From positions 62,001-126,000 of the forward strand of contig NZ_SGWI01000001.1 in the NCBI RefSeq assembly GCF_004519405.1: a DNA stretch of 64,000 bases, read 5' to 3'. Shown here one piece after another: positions 27,146 through 36,921 of this stretch; position 1 is the stretch's first letter; every line of letters starts with the position of its first letter. The stretch is from Pseudomonas sp. BCA17. GTDB lineage: Bacteria > Pseudomonadota > Gammaproteobacteria > Pseudomonadales > Pseudomonadaceae. The notes below the pieces were generated by a model, which worked only from the letters and a program-made list of their open reading frames with translations, was not told where the DNA came from and did not search any database. A program made the position numbers and the translations under genes.

Positions 27146-27637
27146 TCATTGGTCCTGATACACCTTCTTGAGCAAGCGCAACAGCTCTGCACGCTCTTCG
27201 ACGTCCAGGTTGCTGGTGGCGTCGAGGTCGCTCTGTGCGGCGATTGCCTTGAGTTCCTTGAGCAGGGTTTCGCCAGGCTTGCTCAGGAAGATTCCGTAGG
27301 AGCGCTTGTCCGGTTTGCAGCGCACGCGCACGGCGAGGGCGCGGCTTTCCAGCTTGTTCAGCAAGGGCACCACCTGGGGCGGCTCGATGGCCAGGGCGCG
27401 CGCCAGGTCGGCCTGCATCAGCCCGGGGTTCTGTTCGATGACCGCCAGGGCCGAGAACTGTGCGGGGCGCAGGTCATGCTCGGAAAGCCGGCCGATCAGG
27501 TTCTGGAACAGCTTGAGCTGGGCGCGGCGCATGGCATAACCGATCAGATCGTCCAGCGCAGAGTCCAGCGGTGGCGGTGCCTCGTCGTTGTCGGGCAGGG
27601 CCTGGCGAGCGGCGGCGATATTGGAGGGTTTGGCCAT
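27146..27637 (-). CDS. MarR-family regulator of the ferulate operon
   Basis: The 163-residue product has a winged-helix core (LRPAQFSALAVIEQNPGLMQADLARALAIEPPQVVPLLNKLESRALAVR, residues 56-105) and a beta-wing CKPDKRSYGIFLS. It is divergent from ech across a 214-bp gap that contains a perfect 7-bp inverted repeat over a -35 box. By analogy with ferulate/hydroxycinnamate MarR repressors that respond to hydroxycinnamoyl-CoA, it probably represses ech-vdh-fcs-aat-acd. Effector is inferred. Confidence 0.88.
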   Translation of the reverse strand: MAKPSNIAAARQALPDNDEAPPPLDSALDDLIGYAMRRAQLKLFQNLIGRLSEHDLRPAQFSALAVIEQNPGLMQADLARALAIEPPQVVPLLNKLESRALAVRVRCKPDKRSYGIFLSKPGETLLKELKAIAAQSDLDATSNLDVEERAELLRLLKKVYQDQ

Positions 27638-27777
27638 TAGCAGTGCAATCCTCAGGAAATGGAGGTTAAGAAACCTATCTAGTTTGCCGGGGTTGGCTTG
27701 CCGTGGCTATGAAAGCTTTTCAACCCGTCCGAAAAAAGTACCGGCTACAGGCTGAAAAATATTGGTTATCCAGATTA

Positions 27778-27798
27778 ATAGTTAATTGACATAACTAT
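27778..27798. promoter_or_regulatory. Likely MarR operator over the ech promoter
   Basis: ATAGTTA-ATTGACA-TAACTAT is a perfect inverted repeat with 7-bp arms. The TTGACA at 27786-27791 is a consensus -35 and TTTAAT/TAATTT about 15-17 bp further is a plausible -10. Repressor binding would block RNA polymerase. Confidence 0.65.
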
Positions 27799-27851
27799 GT
27801 ATGCGGTTTAATTTCGAATCATCTTCACACCCAGAACAAGAGCGTACCGCC

Positions 27852-28682
27852 ATGAGCAATTACGAAGGCCGTTGGACCACTGTCAAGGTTGAGATCGAGC
27901 AAGGCATCGCCTGGGTCATTCTCAACCGTCCGGAAAAACGCAACGCCATGAGCCCGACCCTCAACCGGGAAATGATCGACGTGCTGGAAACCCTGGAACA
28001 GGACCCGGCCGCCGGCGTGCTGGTGCTGACCGGCGCCGGTGAAGCCTGGACCGCGGGCATGGACCTCAAGGAGTACTTTCGCGAAGTGGACGCCGGCCCG
28101 GAAATCCTCCAGGAAAAAATCCGCCGTGAAGCCTCGCAATGGCAATGGAAGTTGCTGCGCATGTACGCCAAACCGACCATCGCCATGGTCAATGGCTGGT
28201 GTTTCGGTGGTGGCTTCAGCCCGCTGGTGGCCTGCGACCTGGCGATCTGCGCCGACGAAGCGACCTTCGGTCTCTCGGAAATCAACTGGGGCATTCCGCC
28301 GGGCAACCTGGTCAGCAAGGCCATGGCCGACACCGTCGGCCACCGTCAATCGCTGTACTACATCATGACCGGCAAGACGTTCGGCGGGCAGAAAGCCGCT
28401 GAAATGGGCTTGGTCAACGAGAGTGTGCCGCTGGCCCAACTTCGCGAAGTCACGATTGAGCTGGCGCGCAACCTGCTGGAGAAAAACCCGGTAGTGCTGC
28501 GTGCCGCCAAGCACGGTTTCAAGCGTTGCCGCGAGCTGACCTGGGAGCAGAACGAAGACTACCTGTACGCCAAGCTCGATCAGTCGCGCTTGCTCGACAC
28601 CGAAGGCGGTCGCGAGCAGGGCATGAAGCAATTCCTCGACGACAAGAGCATCAAGCCTGGCCTGCAGGCGTATAAACGTTGA
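27852..28682 (+). CDS. ech: Feruloyl-CoA hydratase/lyase (p-hydroxycinnamoyl-CoA hydratase-lyase)
   Basis: The 276-residue crotonase-fold enzyme hydrates feruloyl-CoA and cleaves it to vanillin and acetyl-CoA. The residues known to matter in the P. fluorescens AN103 enzyme are all present at the same numbers: Y75 (DLKEY), S123 (GGFS), E143 (LSE) and Y239 (DYLYA). Length equals the family norm. It is the first gene after the operator-bearing promoter and is followed by vdh and fcs. The ATG at 27852 is used; the frame opens earlier at 27801 without support. Confidence 0.97.
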   Translation: MSNYEGRWTTVKVEIEQGIAWVILNRPEKRNAMSPTLNREMIDVLETLEQDPAAGVLVLTGAGEAWTAGMDLKEYFREVDAGPEILQEKIRREASQWQWKLLRMYAKPTIAMVNGWCFGGGFSPLVACDLAICADEATFGLSEINWGIPPGNLVSKAMADTVGHRQSLYYIMTGKTFGGQKAAEMGLVNESVPLAQLREVTIELARNLLEKNPVVLRAAKHGFKRCRELTWEQNEDYLYAKLDQSRLLDTEGGREQGMKQFLDDKSIKPGLQAYKR

Positions 28683-28759
28683 AGTGGGCGGCCTGCGGGC
28701 CGCACCGCTGTCACCCTGCTTGAACGTGTTCCCGATAAAGATAATAAAGAGGAATCACC

Positions 28760-30208
28760 ATGCTGGACGTGCCCCTGTTGATTGGTGGTCAGTCGTGCCC
28801 CGCGCGCGACGGTCGAACTTTCGAGCGTCGCAACCCGGTAACCGGCGCAGTGGTCTCGCGGGTAGCCGCCGCCACTCTGGAAGATGCCGACGCCGCCGTG
28901 GCCGCGGCCCAGGCTGCGTTCCCTGCCTGGGCCGCGCTGGCGCCCAACGAACGCCGCACCCGGTTGCTCAAGGCCGCCGAGCAACTGCAGGCGCGTAGCG
29001 CCGAATTTATCGCCGCCGCCGGCGAGACCGGCGCCATGGCCAACTGGTATGGCTTTAACGTGCGCCTGGCGGCCAACATCCTGCGCGAAGCCGCGTCGAT
29101 GACCACCCAGATCACCGGCGAGGTCATTCCCTCGGATGTGCCTGGCAGCTTTGCCATGGCGCTGCGCCAGCCGTGCGGCGTGGTGCTGGGCATCGCGCCC
29201 TGGAACGCCCCGGTTATCCTCGCCACCCGCGCTATTGCCATGCCACTTGCCTGCGGCAACACCGTCGTGCTCAAGGCGTCCGAGTTAAGCCCGGCGGTAC
29301 ACCGGCTGATCGGCCAAGTGTTGCAGGATGCCGGCCTTGGCGATGGCGTGGTCAATGTCATCAGCAACGCGCCGGAGCAGGCTGCCGCGATTGTCGAAAG
29401 GCTGATCGCCAACCCGGCGGTGCGGCGCGTCAATTTCACCGGTTCGACCCATGTCGGGCGGATCGTCGGCGAACTGTCCGCACGCCATCTCAAGCCGGCG
29501 CTGCTGGAGCTGGGCGGCAAGGCGCCGCTGCTGGTGCTGGATGATGCCGACCTGGACGCGGCGGTAGCGGCGGCCGCCTTTGGCGCGTATTTCAATCAGG
29601 GGCAGATCTGCATGTCCACCGAGCGCCTGATTGTCGATGCCAAGGTCGCCGATGCCTTTATCGCCAAGCTGGCGGCCAAGCTTACGACCCTGCGTGCCGG
29701 TGACCCTGCTGCGCCGGACTCAGTGTTGGGTTCGCTGGTGGATGTCAGTGCCGGTACGCGCATCAAGGCCCTGATCGACGATGCGCTGAGCAAAGGCGCA
29801 CGGCTGGTGGCGGGCGGGCAATTGGACGGCAGCATCCTGCAGCCGACCCTGATCGACGGCGTCACCGAACACATGCGCTTATACCGCGAAGAGTCCTTCG
29901 GCCCGGTGGCGGTGTTGCTGCGCGGTGACGGCGACGAAGCGCTGCTGCGACTGGCCAACGATTCCGAGTTCGGTTTGTCGGCGGCTATCTTCAGCCGCGA
30001 CACCGGGCGCGCCCTGGCCCTGGCGCAACGGGTGGAGACGGGCATTTGCCATATCAACGGCCCGACGGTGCATGACGAGGCGCAGATGCCTTTCGGTGGC
30101 GTCAAATCCAGCGGATATGGCAGCTTCGGCGCCAAGGCCTCCATTGAGCATTTCACGCAATTACGCTGGGTGACTTTGCAGAACGGGCCAAGGCACTACC
30201 CGATCTGA
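28760..30208 (+). CDS. vdh: Vanillin dehydrogenase
   Basis: The 482-residue ALDH oxidises vanillin to vanillate. Motifs: APWNAPVILATRAIAMPLACGN, VLKASE, FTGSTHVGRIV, LLELGGKAP (general base Glu) and GQICMSTERL with the catalytic cysteine. A C-terminal INGPTVHDEAQMPFGGVK block follows. It has a GAGGAATCACC leader before ATG. Its position between ech and fcs matches ferulate operons of other pseudomonads. Confidence 0.95.
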   Translation: MLDVPLLIGGQSCPARDGRTFERRNPVTGAVVSRVAAATLEDADAAVAAAQAAFPAWAALAPNERRTRLLKAAEQLQARSAEFIAAAGETGAMANWYGFNVRLAANILREAASMTTQITGEVIPSDVPGSFAMALRQPCGVVLGIAPWNAPVILATRAIAMPLACGNTVVLKASELSPAVHRLIGQVLQDAGLGDGVVNVISNAPEQAAAIVERLIANPAVRRVNFTGSTHVGRIVGELSARHLKPALLELGGKAPLLVLDDADLDAAVAAAAFGAYFNQGQICMSTERLIVDAKVADAFIAKLAAKLTTLRAGDPAAPDSVLGSLVDVSAGTRIKALIDDALSKGARLVAGGQLDGSILQPTLIDGVTEHMRLYREESFGPVAVLLRGDGDEALLRLANDSEFGLSAAIFSRDTGRALALAQRVETGICHINGPTVHDEAQMPFGGVKSSGYGSFGAKASIEHFTQLRWVTLQNGPRHYPI

Positions 30209-30224
30209 GTAAGCCGCGCGACAT

Positions 30225-30232
30225 AACAATAA
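30225..30232 (+). promoter_or_regulatory. CA motif (AACAATAA)
   Basis: AACAATAA between vdh and fcs, 38 nt before the fcs start. Confidence 0.45.
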
Positions 30233-30270
30233 AGGCGGCGGCTTTGATCCGCCTTGATGGAGGCATCCTT

Positions 30271-32154
30271 GTGAGTTCCGAATTCAGACCGCAACCTCAG
30301 TCCGAGCAGCACCTGCCGCGATACCGCGCCGTGTCCATCGGCCATGCGCCGGTCGAGGTCACTGAAGAGCAGGGCGTGCTGCATATGCGTTCCCTGGAGC
30401 CGTTGGCCGAGCTGCCGCCGCGCTTGCTTGATCGCCTGGTGCACTGGGCTCAGGTTCGCCCTGAGCAGACGTTCATTGCCGCACGCCAGGCCGACGGTGA
30501 GTGGCGGCGTGTCAGCTATGGGCAGATGCTCGACAGTGTGCGGGCCATCGCCCAAAGCCTGTTGGCTTACGGGCTGTCGGCGCACAAACCGTTGGCGCTG
30601 CTGTCGGGAAACGATATCGAACATTTGCAACTGGCCCTTGGCGCGATGTACGCCGGTATTCCCTATTGCCCGGTATCGCCGGCGTACTCGCTGTTGTCCC
30701 AGGATTTCGCCAAGCTGCGGCATGTGTGCGACCTGCTGCAACCGGGGCTGGTGTTTGTCAGCGATGCGGCGGCCTATCAGCGCGCGATCGATGCCGTATT
30801 GCCGCCTGAAACGCCGCTGATCAGTGTGCGCGGCCAGGTGCCCGGGCGCACCCATGTCAGCTTTACGAGCCTGCTGCAAACGCCGGGTGGCGCCGAAGCC
30901 GAAGCGGCGTTCAATACCACCGGCCCGGACAGCATCGCCAAGTTTCTCTTCACCTCGGGCTCGACCAAACTGCCCAAGGCGGTGATCACCACCCAACGCA
31001 TGCTCTGCGCCAACCAGCAAATGCTGTTGCAGACGTTTCCGGTGTTCGGTGAGGAGCCCCCGGTGCTGGTGGACTGGCTGCCCTGGAACCACACTTTTGG
31101 TGGCAGCCACAACGTGGGCATCGTGCTCTATAACGGCGGCACCTTTTACCTCGACGACGGCAAACCCACGGTCCAAGGGTTTGCCCAGACCTTGCGCAAC
31201 CTCAAGGAGATTTCGCCCACGGCCTACCTCACGGTACCCAAGGGCTGGGAGGAGCTGGTCAACGCGCTGGAACAGGATGCCGAGTTGCGCGAGTGCTTTT
31301 TTGCACGGATGAAGCTGTTCTTCTTCGCCGCCGCCGGGCTGTCGCAAAGCGTCTGGGATCGCCTCGACCGGGTGGCCGAACGGCACTGTGGCGAGCGCAT
31401 CCGCATGATGGCTGGGCTGGGTATGACCGAAGCCGCGCCGTCCTGCACGTTCACCACCGGGCCGTTGTCGATGGCCGGTTACATCGGGTTGCCCGCGCCG
31501 GGTTGCGAGGTGCGGCTGGTGCCTGTGGACGGTAAGTTCGAAGGGCGCTTTCGCGGGCCGCACATCATGCCGGGGTACTGGCGGGCGCCCGAGCAAACCG
31601 CCGAGGTGTTCGATGAGCAGGGTTTTTACTGTTCCGGCGATGCAATCAAGCTTGCCGACCCCCAGCAGCCGCAGTGGGGGCTGATGTTCGATGGGCGGAT
31701 CGCCGAAGACTTCAAGCTGTCTTCCGGGGTATTTGTCAGCGTCGGCCCATTGCGCAATCGCGCCGTGCTCGAAGGCTCGCCCTATGTGCAGGATTTGGTA
31801 ATTGCCGCGCCGGATCGCGAATGCCTGGGCGCTCTGGTGTTCCCCAGACTCTACGAATGCCGTCGGCTGGCCGGCTTGAGCGCCGACGCCAGCGACGCCG
31901 AGGTCCTGGCCAGCGCGCCGGTGCGCGAGTGGTTCGGCGATTGGCTGCAGCGACTCAATCGCGAGGCCACCGGCAATGCCAGTCGCCTGGAGTGGATCGC
32001 CGTGCTCGACGAGCCGGCGTCCATCGACCGGGGCGAAATTACCGACAAAGGTTCGATCAACCAGCGCGCGGTATTGCAATGGCGCGCGGCCAGAGTCGAG
32101 GCGCTGTATCGCGGTGAAGACCTCACGATCCTGCGCGCCGGGCCCAAGCCTTGA
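30271..32154 (+). CDS. fcs: Feruloyl-CoA synthetase
   Basis: The 627-residue adenylate-forming enzyme activates ferulate with ATP and CoA. It has the phosphate loop FLFTSGSTKLPKAVITT (about 226-242), DWLPWNHTFGGSHN, and GLGMTEAAPS. A C-terminal lysine lies in RGEITDKGSINQ. It is longer than most CoA ligases but normal for the Fcs branch. Start is GTG 30271 with GGAGG 7 bp upstream; the upstream TTG at 30244 lacks a site. Its stop overlaps the thiolase start (TTGA). Confidence 0.95.
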   Translation: MSSEFRPQPQSEQHLPRYRAVSIGHAPVEVTEEQGVLHMRSLEPLAELPPRLLDRLVHWAQVRPEQTFIAARQADGEWRRVSYGQMLDSVRAIAQSLLAYGLSAHKPLALLSGNDIEHLQLALGAMYAGIPYCPVSPAYSLLSQDFAKLRHVCDLLQPGLVFVSDAAAYQRAIDAVLPPETPLISVRGQVPGRTHVSFTSLLQTPGGAEAEAAFNTTGPDSIAKFLFTSGSTKLPKAVITTQRMLCANQQMLLQTFPVFGEEPPVLVDWLPWNHTFGGSHNVGIVLYNGGTFYLDDGKPTVQGFAQTLRNLKEISPTAYLTVPKGWEELVNALEQDAELRECFFARMKLFFFAAAGLSQSVWDRLDRVAERHCGERIRMMAGLGMTEAAPSCTFTTGPLSMAGYIGLPAPGCEVRLVPVDGKFEGRFRGPHIMPGYWRAPEQTAEVFDEQGFYCSGDAIKLADPQQPQWGLMFDGRIAEDFKLSSGVFVSVGPLRNRAVLEGSPYVQDLVIAAPDRECLGALVFPRLYECRRLAGLSADASDAEVLASAPVREWFGDWLQRLNREATGNASRLEWIAVLDEPASIDRGEITDKGSINQRAVLQWRAARVEALYRGEDLTILRAGPKP

Positions 32155-33392
32155 GTCGCGTCGGGCAGTACGCGGCGTTTGCCGATGTGGCGATTTTCGA
32201 CGCAGTGCGCACGCCCTGGGTCGACCTGGGAGGCGCGTTGTCCCAGGTGTCGCCTATCGACTTGGGGATCAAGGTCGGCCGTGAAGTGCTGGCCCGGGCC
32301 GGTATCGAACCGCAGGCGGTAGAAAGCGTGCTGGCCGGCTCCATGGCCCAGGCCAGCTTCGATGCCTATTTGCTGCCACGGCATATCGGCTTGTACAGCG
32401 GTGTGCCGCAAGCGGTCCCGGCGCTGGGGGTGCAGCGCATATGCGCCACCGGTTTCGAACTGCTGCGCCAGGCCGCAGGGCAGCTGCGCGACGGTGTGCA
32501 ACTGGCCTTGTGCGTGGCTGCCGAGTCGATGTCACGCAACCCGATTGCCGCTTACACCCATCGAGGCGGTTTTCGTCTTGGGGGCGAGGTGCAATTCAAG
32601 GACTTTCTCTGGGAGGCGCTGTATGACCCGGCCCCGGCGATAGACATGATCGCCACCGCCGATAACCTTGCGCGCCTTTATGGCCTGAGCCGGGAGGCCG
32701 TGGACCGGTATGCCTGTGATAGTCATCAGCGCGCGTTGCAGGCGCAGCGTGATGGAACCTGGGCAAAAGAGCTCGTGTCGGTGGACAACCAGGTGTTCGA
32801 ACTCGAAGGCTATCAACCGAGGCGTATCACCCTGGCGCGCCAGACCAGTGCCGTCCACGAGGACAGCCACCCACGGCCCACCGACCTTGATGCCCTGGCG
32901 CGTTTGCGCGCAGTGCATGCCAGTGGGGTGCAAACCGCCGGCAACAGTTGCGCGGTGGTCGACGGTGCCGCAGCGGCGCTGGTAGGGCGTGCCGGCGATT
33001 GCGCGCGGCCGGCACTGGCCCGGCTGCTGGCCAGTGCGGTGGTCGGTGTGGCCCCGGAGCACATGGGCATCGGGCCGGCGCCGGCGATCCGCCTGCTGTT
33101 GCAGCGCAGCGGGTTGAGTCTGGGCGATATCGGCCGCTTCGAGATCAATGAAGCGCAGGGCGCGCAGGTGCTGGCGGTCGCCCAGGAGCTGGAGCTGGAC
33201 AGCACTCGCCTCAACGTCCACGGCGGTTCTCTCGCGCTGGGGCATCCATTGGCTGCCAGCGGCCTGCGCCTGGTGATGACCCTGGCCCGGCAACTGCGTC
33301 AGCACAACCTGCGCTACGGCATTGCCGCAGCGTGCGTAGGCGGCGGGCAGGGCATGGCGTTGCTGATCGAAAACCCCGTCTATTGCGCTTGA
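32151..33392 (+). CDS. aat: Thiolase (acetyl-CoA acetyltransferase family) of the ferulate operon
   Basis: The 413-residue thiolase carries all catalytic residues: C98 in ICATGFELL, H365 in LALGHPLAASG and C395 in ACVGGGQG. The usual NEAFA segment reads NEAQGAQVLA. The start is a TTG overlapping the fcs stop by 4 bp, implying translational coupling. In Pseudomonas HR199 and KT2440 a thiolase (aat) and acyl-CoA dehydrogenase (acd) sit in the same ferulate operon; a side route by beta-oxidation has been discussed, but the genes are not essential for the main route. Confidence 0.9.
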   Translation: MSRVGQYAAFADVAIFDAVRTPWVDLGGALSQVSPIDLGIKVGREVLARAGIEPQAVESVLAGSMAQASFDAYLLPRHIGLYSGVPQAVPALGVQRICATGFELLRQAAGQLRDGVQLALCVAAESMSRNPIAAYTHRGGFRLGGEVQFKDFLWEALYDPAPAIDMIATADNLARLYGLSREAVDRYACDSHQRALQAQRDGTWAKELVSVDNQVFELEGYQPRRITLARQTSAVHEDSHPRPTDLDALARLRAVHASGVQTAGNSCAVVDGAAAALVGRAGDCARPALARLLASAVVGVAPEHMGIGPAPAIRLLLQRSGLSLGDIGRFEINEAQGAQVLAVAQELELDSTRLNVHGGSLALGHPLAASGLRLVMTLARQLRQHNLRYGIAAACVGGGQGMALLIENPVYCA

Positions 33393-33426
33393 GCGCCCGC
33401 TTGTTTTTATTCGATGAGGTGTCCCG

Positions 33427-35169
33427 ATGTGGAGCTATGAGGCGCCCCTGCGCGATATGCAATTTGTGCTTGAGCATTGGCTGCAGGCACCCGATGCGTG
33501 GCGCGGCAATCCGGCGTTCGAGGCGTTGGACCTGCCGTTGGCGTTACAGGTGCTGGAGGAGGCGGCACGCTTCAGCCAGGGCGTACTGGCGCCGTTGAAC
33601 AGCAGCGGTGATCGCCAGGGCTGCCGCTGGCAGGCGGGCCAGGTCAGCACACCGGACGGCTTTGCCGAGGCGTATCGAGCCTATGTCGACGGAGGTTGGC
33701 CGGCGCTGGCCTGCACTGAAGCACTGGGTGGGCAGGGCCTGCCGCAATTGCTCGACGCCGCCGTGCAAGAAATGCTCTACGCCGCCAACCATGCGTGGGC
33801 CATGTACACCGGCATTGCCCACGGCGCCTACCTGTGCCTCAAGACCCATGCCGCTCCCTGGCTGCAGGCGCGTTATTTACCCGAGATCATCAGCGGCCAA
33901 GCCTTGCCCACCATGTGCCTGACCGAGCCCCAGGCCGGCAGCGATGTCGGTTTGCTGCGTTGTCGCGCCGAACCCCAGGCGGATGGCAGCTATCGACTGA
34001 GCGGCAGCAAGCTGTTTATTTCCGGCGGCGAGCACGACCTCACGGCCAATATCCTGCACCTGGTGCTGGCGCGCCTGCCCGATGCGCCACCGGGCAGTCG
34101 CGGTATTTCTCTGTTCCTGGTGCCCAAGCGCTTGGACGATGGTCAGCCTAACGGCGTGCGCTGTGACGGCATTGAACACAAGATGGGCATCAAGGGCAGC
34201 GCCACCTGTTCCCTGGTGTTCGACGCCGCCCAAGGCTGGTTGATCGGCGACCCTCACCGTGGCCTGGCCGCGATGTTCGTGATGATGAATTCGGCGCGCC
34301 TGCATGTCGGCCTGCAAGGCCTCGGGCATGTCGATGCGGCCTGGCAAAACGCCCGGCAGTACGCCGCTGAACGTTTGCAAATGCGCGCACCGTCAAGGCC
34401 CGAGGCAGTGACGGCCGCGGCCGCCGATCCCATCCGTTATCACCCGGCCATGCGCCGCGTGTTGCTGGAGCTGCGCACCACCAGCGAGGGCATGCGCGCC
34501 ATCGGTTATTGGGCCGCGCACCTGCTCGATCAGGCTGAGCATCAACAAGACCCGCAGGCCGCCCAGTTGGCCTCGCTGCTGACGCCCATCATCAAGGCGT
34601 TTTTTACCGAACAGGGGTTTCGCCAGGCCAGCAATGCGTTGCAGGTCTTCGGCGGTTACGGCTATGTCGCCGAATTCGGCATCGAGCAAACCCTGCGTGA
34701 CAGTCGCATCGCCATGATTTATGAGGGCAGCAATGAGATTCAGGCCAATGACCTGTTGCTGCGCAAGGTCCTGGGGGATGAAGGCCGGGCTTTTGGCGTA
34801 TTGCTGGCCGAGTTGCGCGCTGAAGCCGGGCAGGGCAGCCAGACGGTTGAATGCGCAGGGTTCGCTCATGCGTTGGACCGTGTGTGCGACGCATTGGCCA
34901 GTGTGGTGAATGCCATACGCGAGAGGTCTGGCGAGGACTGCGAATATCCGTATCGGGCTGCGCCGGATTTCCTCCAATTGTGTGGCGTGGCGCTGTTGGC
35001 CTTTGCCTGGGCCCGGGCCGCACGGGTATCCGGGGCATTACCCGAAGAACATCCGTTACGTGCCGCCAAGCTGCAAAGCGCCGGGTTCTTTTTCGATTAC
35101 CTGCCGTCCCGGTTGGCACAGCACCTGGGCGCAATCGAGGGTGCGCGCGCGGCGCTGGCGTTCGTCTGA
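33427..35169 (+). CDS. acd: Acyl-CoA dehydrogenase of the ferulate operon
   Basis: The 580-residue flavoprotein has the acyl-CoA dehydrogenase motifs MCLTEPQAGSDVG (about 166-178) and KLFISGGEHDL. The central HKMGIKGSATC, QVFGGYGYVAEFGIEQTLRDSRI and YEGSNEIQANDLL follow near 405-440, with a C-terminal helical extension as in the long (about 590-residue) FadE-like branch. It is 34 bp after aat. Probable role: oxidation of a phenylpropanoid- or acyl-CoA; the natural substrate is unproven. Confidence 0.9.
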   Translation: MWSYEAPLRDMQFVLEHWLQAPDAWRGNPAFEALDLPLALQVLEEAARFSQGVLAPLNSSGDRQGCRWQAGQVSTPDGFAEAYRAYVDGGWPALACTEALGGQGLPQLLDAAVQEMLYAANHAWAMYTGIAHGAYLCLKTHAAPWLQARYLPEIISGQALPTMCLTEPQAGSDVGLLRCRAEPQADGSYRLSGSKLFISGGEHDLTANILHLVLARLPDAPPGSRGISLFLVPKRLDDGQPNGVRCDGIEHKMGIKGSATCSLVFDAAQGWLIGDPHRGLAAMFVMMNSARLHVGLQGLGHVDAAWQNARQYAAERLQMRAPSRPEAVTAAAADPIRYHPAMRRVLLELRTTSEGMRAIGYWAAHLLDQAEHQQDPQAAQLASLLTPIIKAFFTEQGFRQASNALQVFGGYGYVAEFGIEQTLRDSRIAMIYEGSNEIQANDLLLRKVLGDEGRAFGVLLAELRAEAGQGSQTVECAGFAHALDRVCDALASVVNAIRERSGEDCEYPYRAAPDFLQLCGVALLAFAWARAARVSGALPEEHPLRAAKLQSAGFFFDYLPSRLAQHLGAIEGARAALAFV

Positions 35170-35223
35170 TTGCACGACGACTTGCGGTACTATGGCAGCC
35201 CACGTGTTCTGGAAGTTGCCTGG

Positions 35224-35937
35224 ATGAGTAAGCCCGGTCAATTGGTGCTGATTGCACTGCGCAAGATGATTGCCAGCGGAGAGTTGGCGGCGGGCGAGCG
35301 CCTGATGGAAATCCCCACGGCGCAGCGATTCGGCGTATCGCGCATGCCCGTGCGCATGGCGTTTCGTACCCTTGAGCAGGAAGGATTGCTGGTGCCGTCC
35401 GGCGGGCGCGGCTATCAAGTACGTTCGGTCAGCCCCGGCGATATTGCCGACGGGGTTGAAGTGCGTGGCGTGCTTGAAGGCCTGGCGGCCCGTCAAGCCG
35501 CCGAGCGCGGTTTGTCCGATGAAGCGCGCAGGGCGCTTGAGCGCTGCCTGGTCGAAGGCGATCAACTGTTCGACAAGGGGTATGTGACAGAGGACGACCT
35601 TGAGGTCTATCACGACCTGAACATGCGCTTTCACCAGGTCATCGTTGAAAGCAGCCATAACCCGGCGATTGCCGATGCCCTGGCGCGCAACGATCACCTG
35701 CCATTCGCGTCGGTGACCGCGCTGGCGGTGGATCGCGGGGACATGGTCCGCGAATACCGGCGCTTCAACTATGCCCACATGCAACATCACTCGGTCTTCG
35801 ACGCCCTGGTCAGTCGCCAGGGCGCGCGGGCCGAAGCGATCATGCGCGAACATGCCAATGCGACGTTGCGCTATGCCGAAATCTTCAGCTCAGCCACCGC
35901 CGACGCACGAATGAAGGTGATTTTGCCCGCGTCGTGA
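35224..35937 (+). CDS. vanR: GntR-family repressor of vanillate genes
   Basis: The 237-residue regulator has a GntR winged helix (residues 7-70, with ERLMEIPTAQRFGVSRMPVRMAFRTLEQEGLL) and an all-helical FCD effector domain. The FCD metal/ligand histidines lie in HDLNMRFHQVI and SHNPAI. It is in the FadR/VanR subfamily. ATG at 35224 has GGAAG about 8 bp upstream. It converges on vanB with a 6-bp gap. Two matching operator palindromes lie upstream of vanA. Vanillate is the expected inducer. Confidence 0.88.
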   Translation: MSKPGQLVLIALRKMIASGELAAGERLMEIPTAQRFGVSRMPVRMAFRTLEQEGLLVPSGGRGYQVRSVSPGDIADGVEVRGVLEGLAARQAAERGLSDEARRALERCLVEGDQLFDKGYVTEDDLEVYHDLNMRFHQVIVESSHNPAIADALARNDHLPFASVTALAVDRGDMVREYRRFNYAHMQHHSVFDALVSRQGARAEAIMREHANATLRYAEIFSSATADARMKVILPAS

Positions 35938-35943
35938 CAGGGT

Positions 35944-36894
35944 TCAGAGATCGAGCACCAGCAAAGGGGTTTTCGAGCGTGAGCAGCAGGGCGTGAACTG
36001 GTCATTCAGCGCTTGCTCCTGCTCGGTGAGGAACAGATCGCGGTGCTCCGGCAGGCCCTCCAGCACGCGGGTCAGGCAGGTGCCGCAAATCCCCTGTTCG
36101 CAGGACACCGGAATCTCGATGCCGTGGCTTTCCAGGACCTGCACCACGCTCTTGTCGGCGGGGATCTCGAAAACCTCGCCGCTGCTGCCGAGTTGTACCG
36201 AAAAACACCCGTCGAGGCTGCCGTCCACCGGGGCCGCGCTGAAGTACTCGCGATGCAGGCAATCTTCCCGCCAACCCAGCGCACGTGCGCTGTCGAGCAC
36301 ATGTTGCATGAACCCGCCAGGGCCGCAGACATACAGGTGCACGTCGTCTGCCGGCGCCGCCAGCACCTCGGCGGCATTCAAGGCCGTGTCGGGCTGTTCG
36401 TCGAAATGCAGGAACACCCGCTCGGCAAACGACGACGCCTTGAGACGCTGGACAAACGCCGCGCGTTCGCCGGCACGGGCGCAGTAATGCAGTTCGAAAT
36501 CGGCACCCGTATGGGCCAGGCGTTCGGCCATGCACAGGATCGGCGTGATACCGATACCACCGGCAAACAACACACTGCGCCGGGCGGCGTGTGCCAGGGG
36601 GAACAGGTTGCGCGGTTCGCTGATGGTCAGGCGCGAGCCTGGGTGCACCTGTTCGTGCAGGCTGCGGGAGCCGCCCCGTGAGGCGGGGTCCTTGAGCACG
36701 CCGATCAGGTAACGATGACGTTCCTCCGGATGATTGCACAGCGAGTACTGGCGGATCAGCCCGCCAGGCAAGTGCACATCAATGTGCGCCCCGGCGCTGA
36801 AGGCCGGCAGCAGGTTGCCATCGACACGGGCCAGTTCATAGCTGCAAATGTCCTGGGCTTCGTTGTTACGGGATACCACCACCACATCGATCAT
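35944..36894 (-). CDS. vanB: Vanillate O-demethylase reductase subunit
   Basis: The 316-residue flavin/iron-sulfur reductase passes electrons from NAD(P)H to VanA. It has a flavin-binding QYSLCN (about 68), the nucleotide-binding FAGGIGITPILCMAE, and CGPGGFMQHV. The C-terminal plant-type [2Fe-2S] ferredoxin domain has cysteines in CEQGICGTC and a distal C near residue 301. It starts 27 bp after vanA on the same strand. Confidence 0.96.
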   Translation of the reverse strand: MIDVVVVSRNNEAQDICSYELARVDGNLLPAFSAGAHIDVHLPGGLIRQYSLCNHPEERHRYLIGVLKDPASRGGSRSLHEQVHPGSRLTISEPRNLFPLAHAARRSVLFAGGIGITPILCMAERLAHTGADFELHYCARAGERAAFVQRLKASSFAERVFLHFDEQPDTALNAAEVLAAPADDVHLYVCGPGGFMQHVLDSARALGWREDCLHREYFSAAPVDGSLDGCFSVQLGSSGEVFEIPADKSVVQVLESHGIEIPVSCEQGICGTCLTRVLEGLPEHRDLFLTEQEQALNDQFTPCCSRSKTPLLVLDL

Positions 36895-36921
36895 GTTCAG
36901 TCCTTCCAGCGTTGGCGTTAT

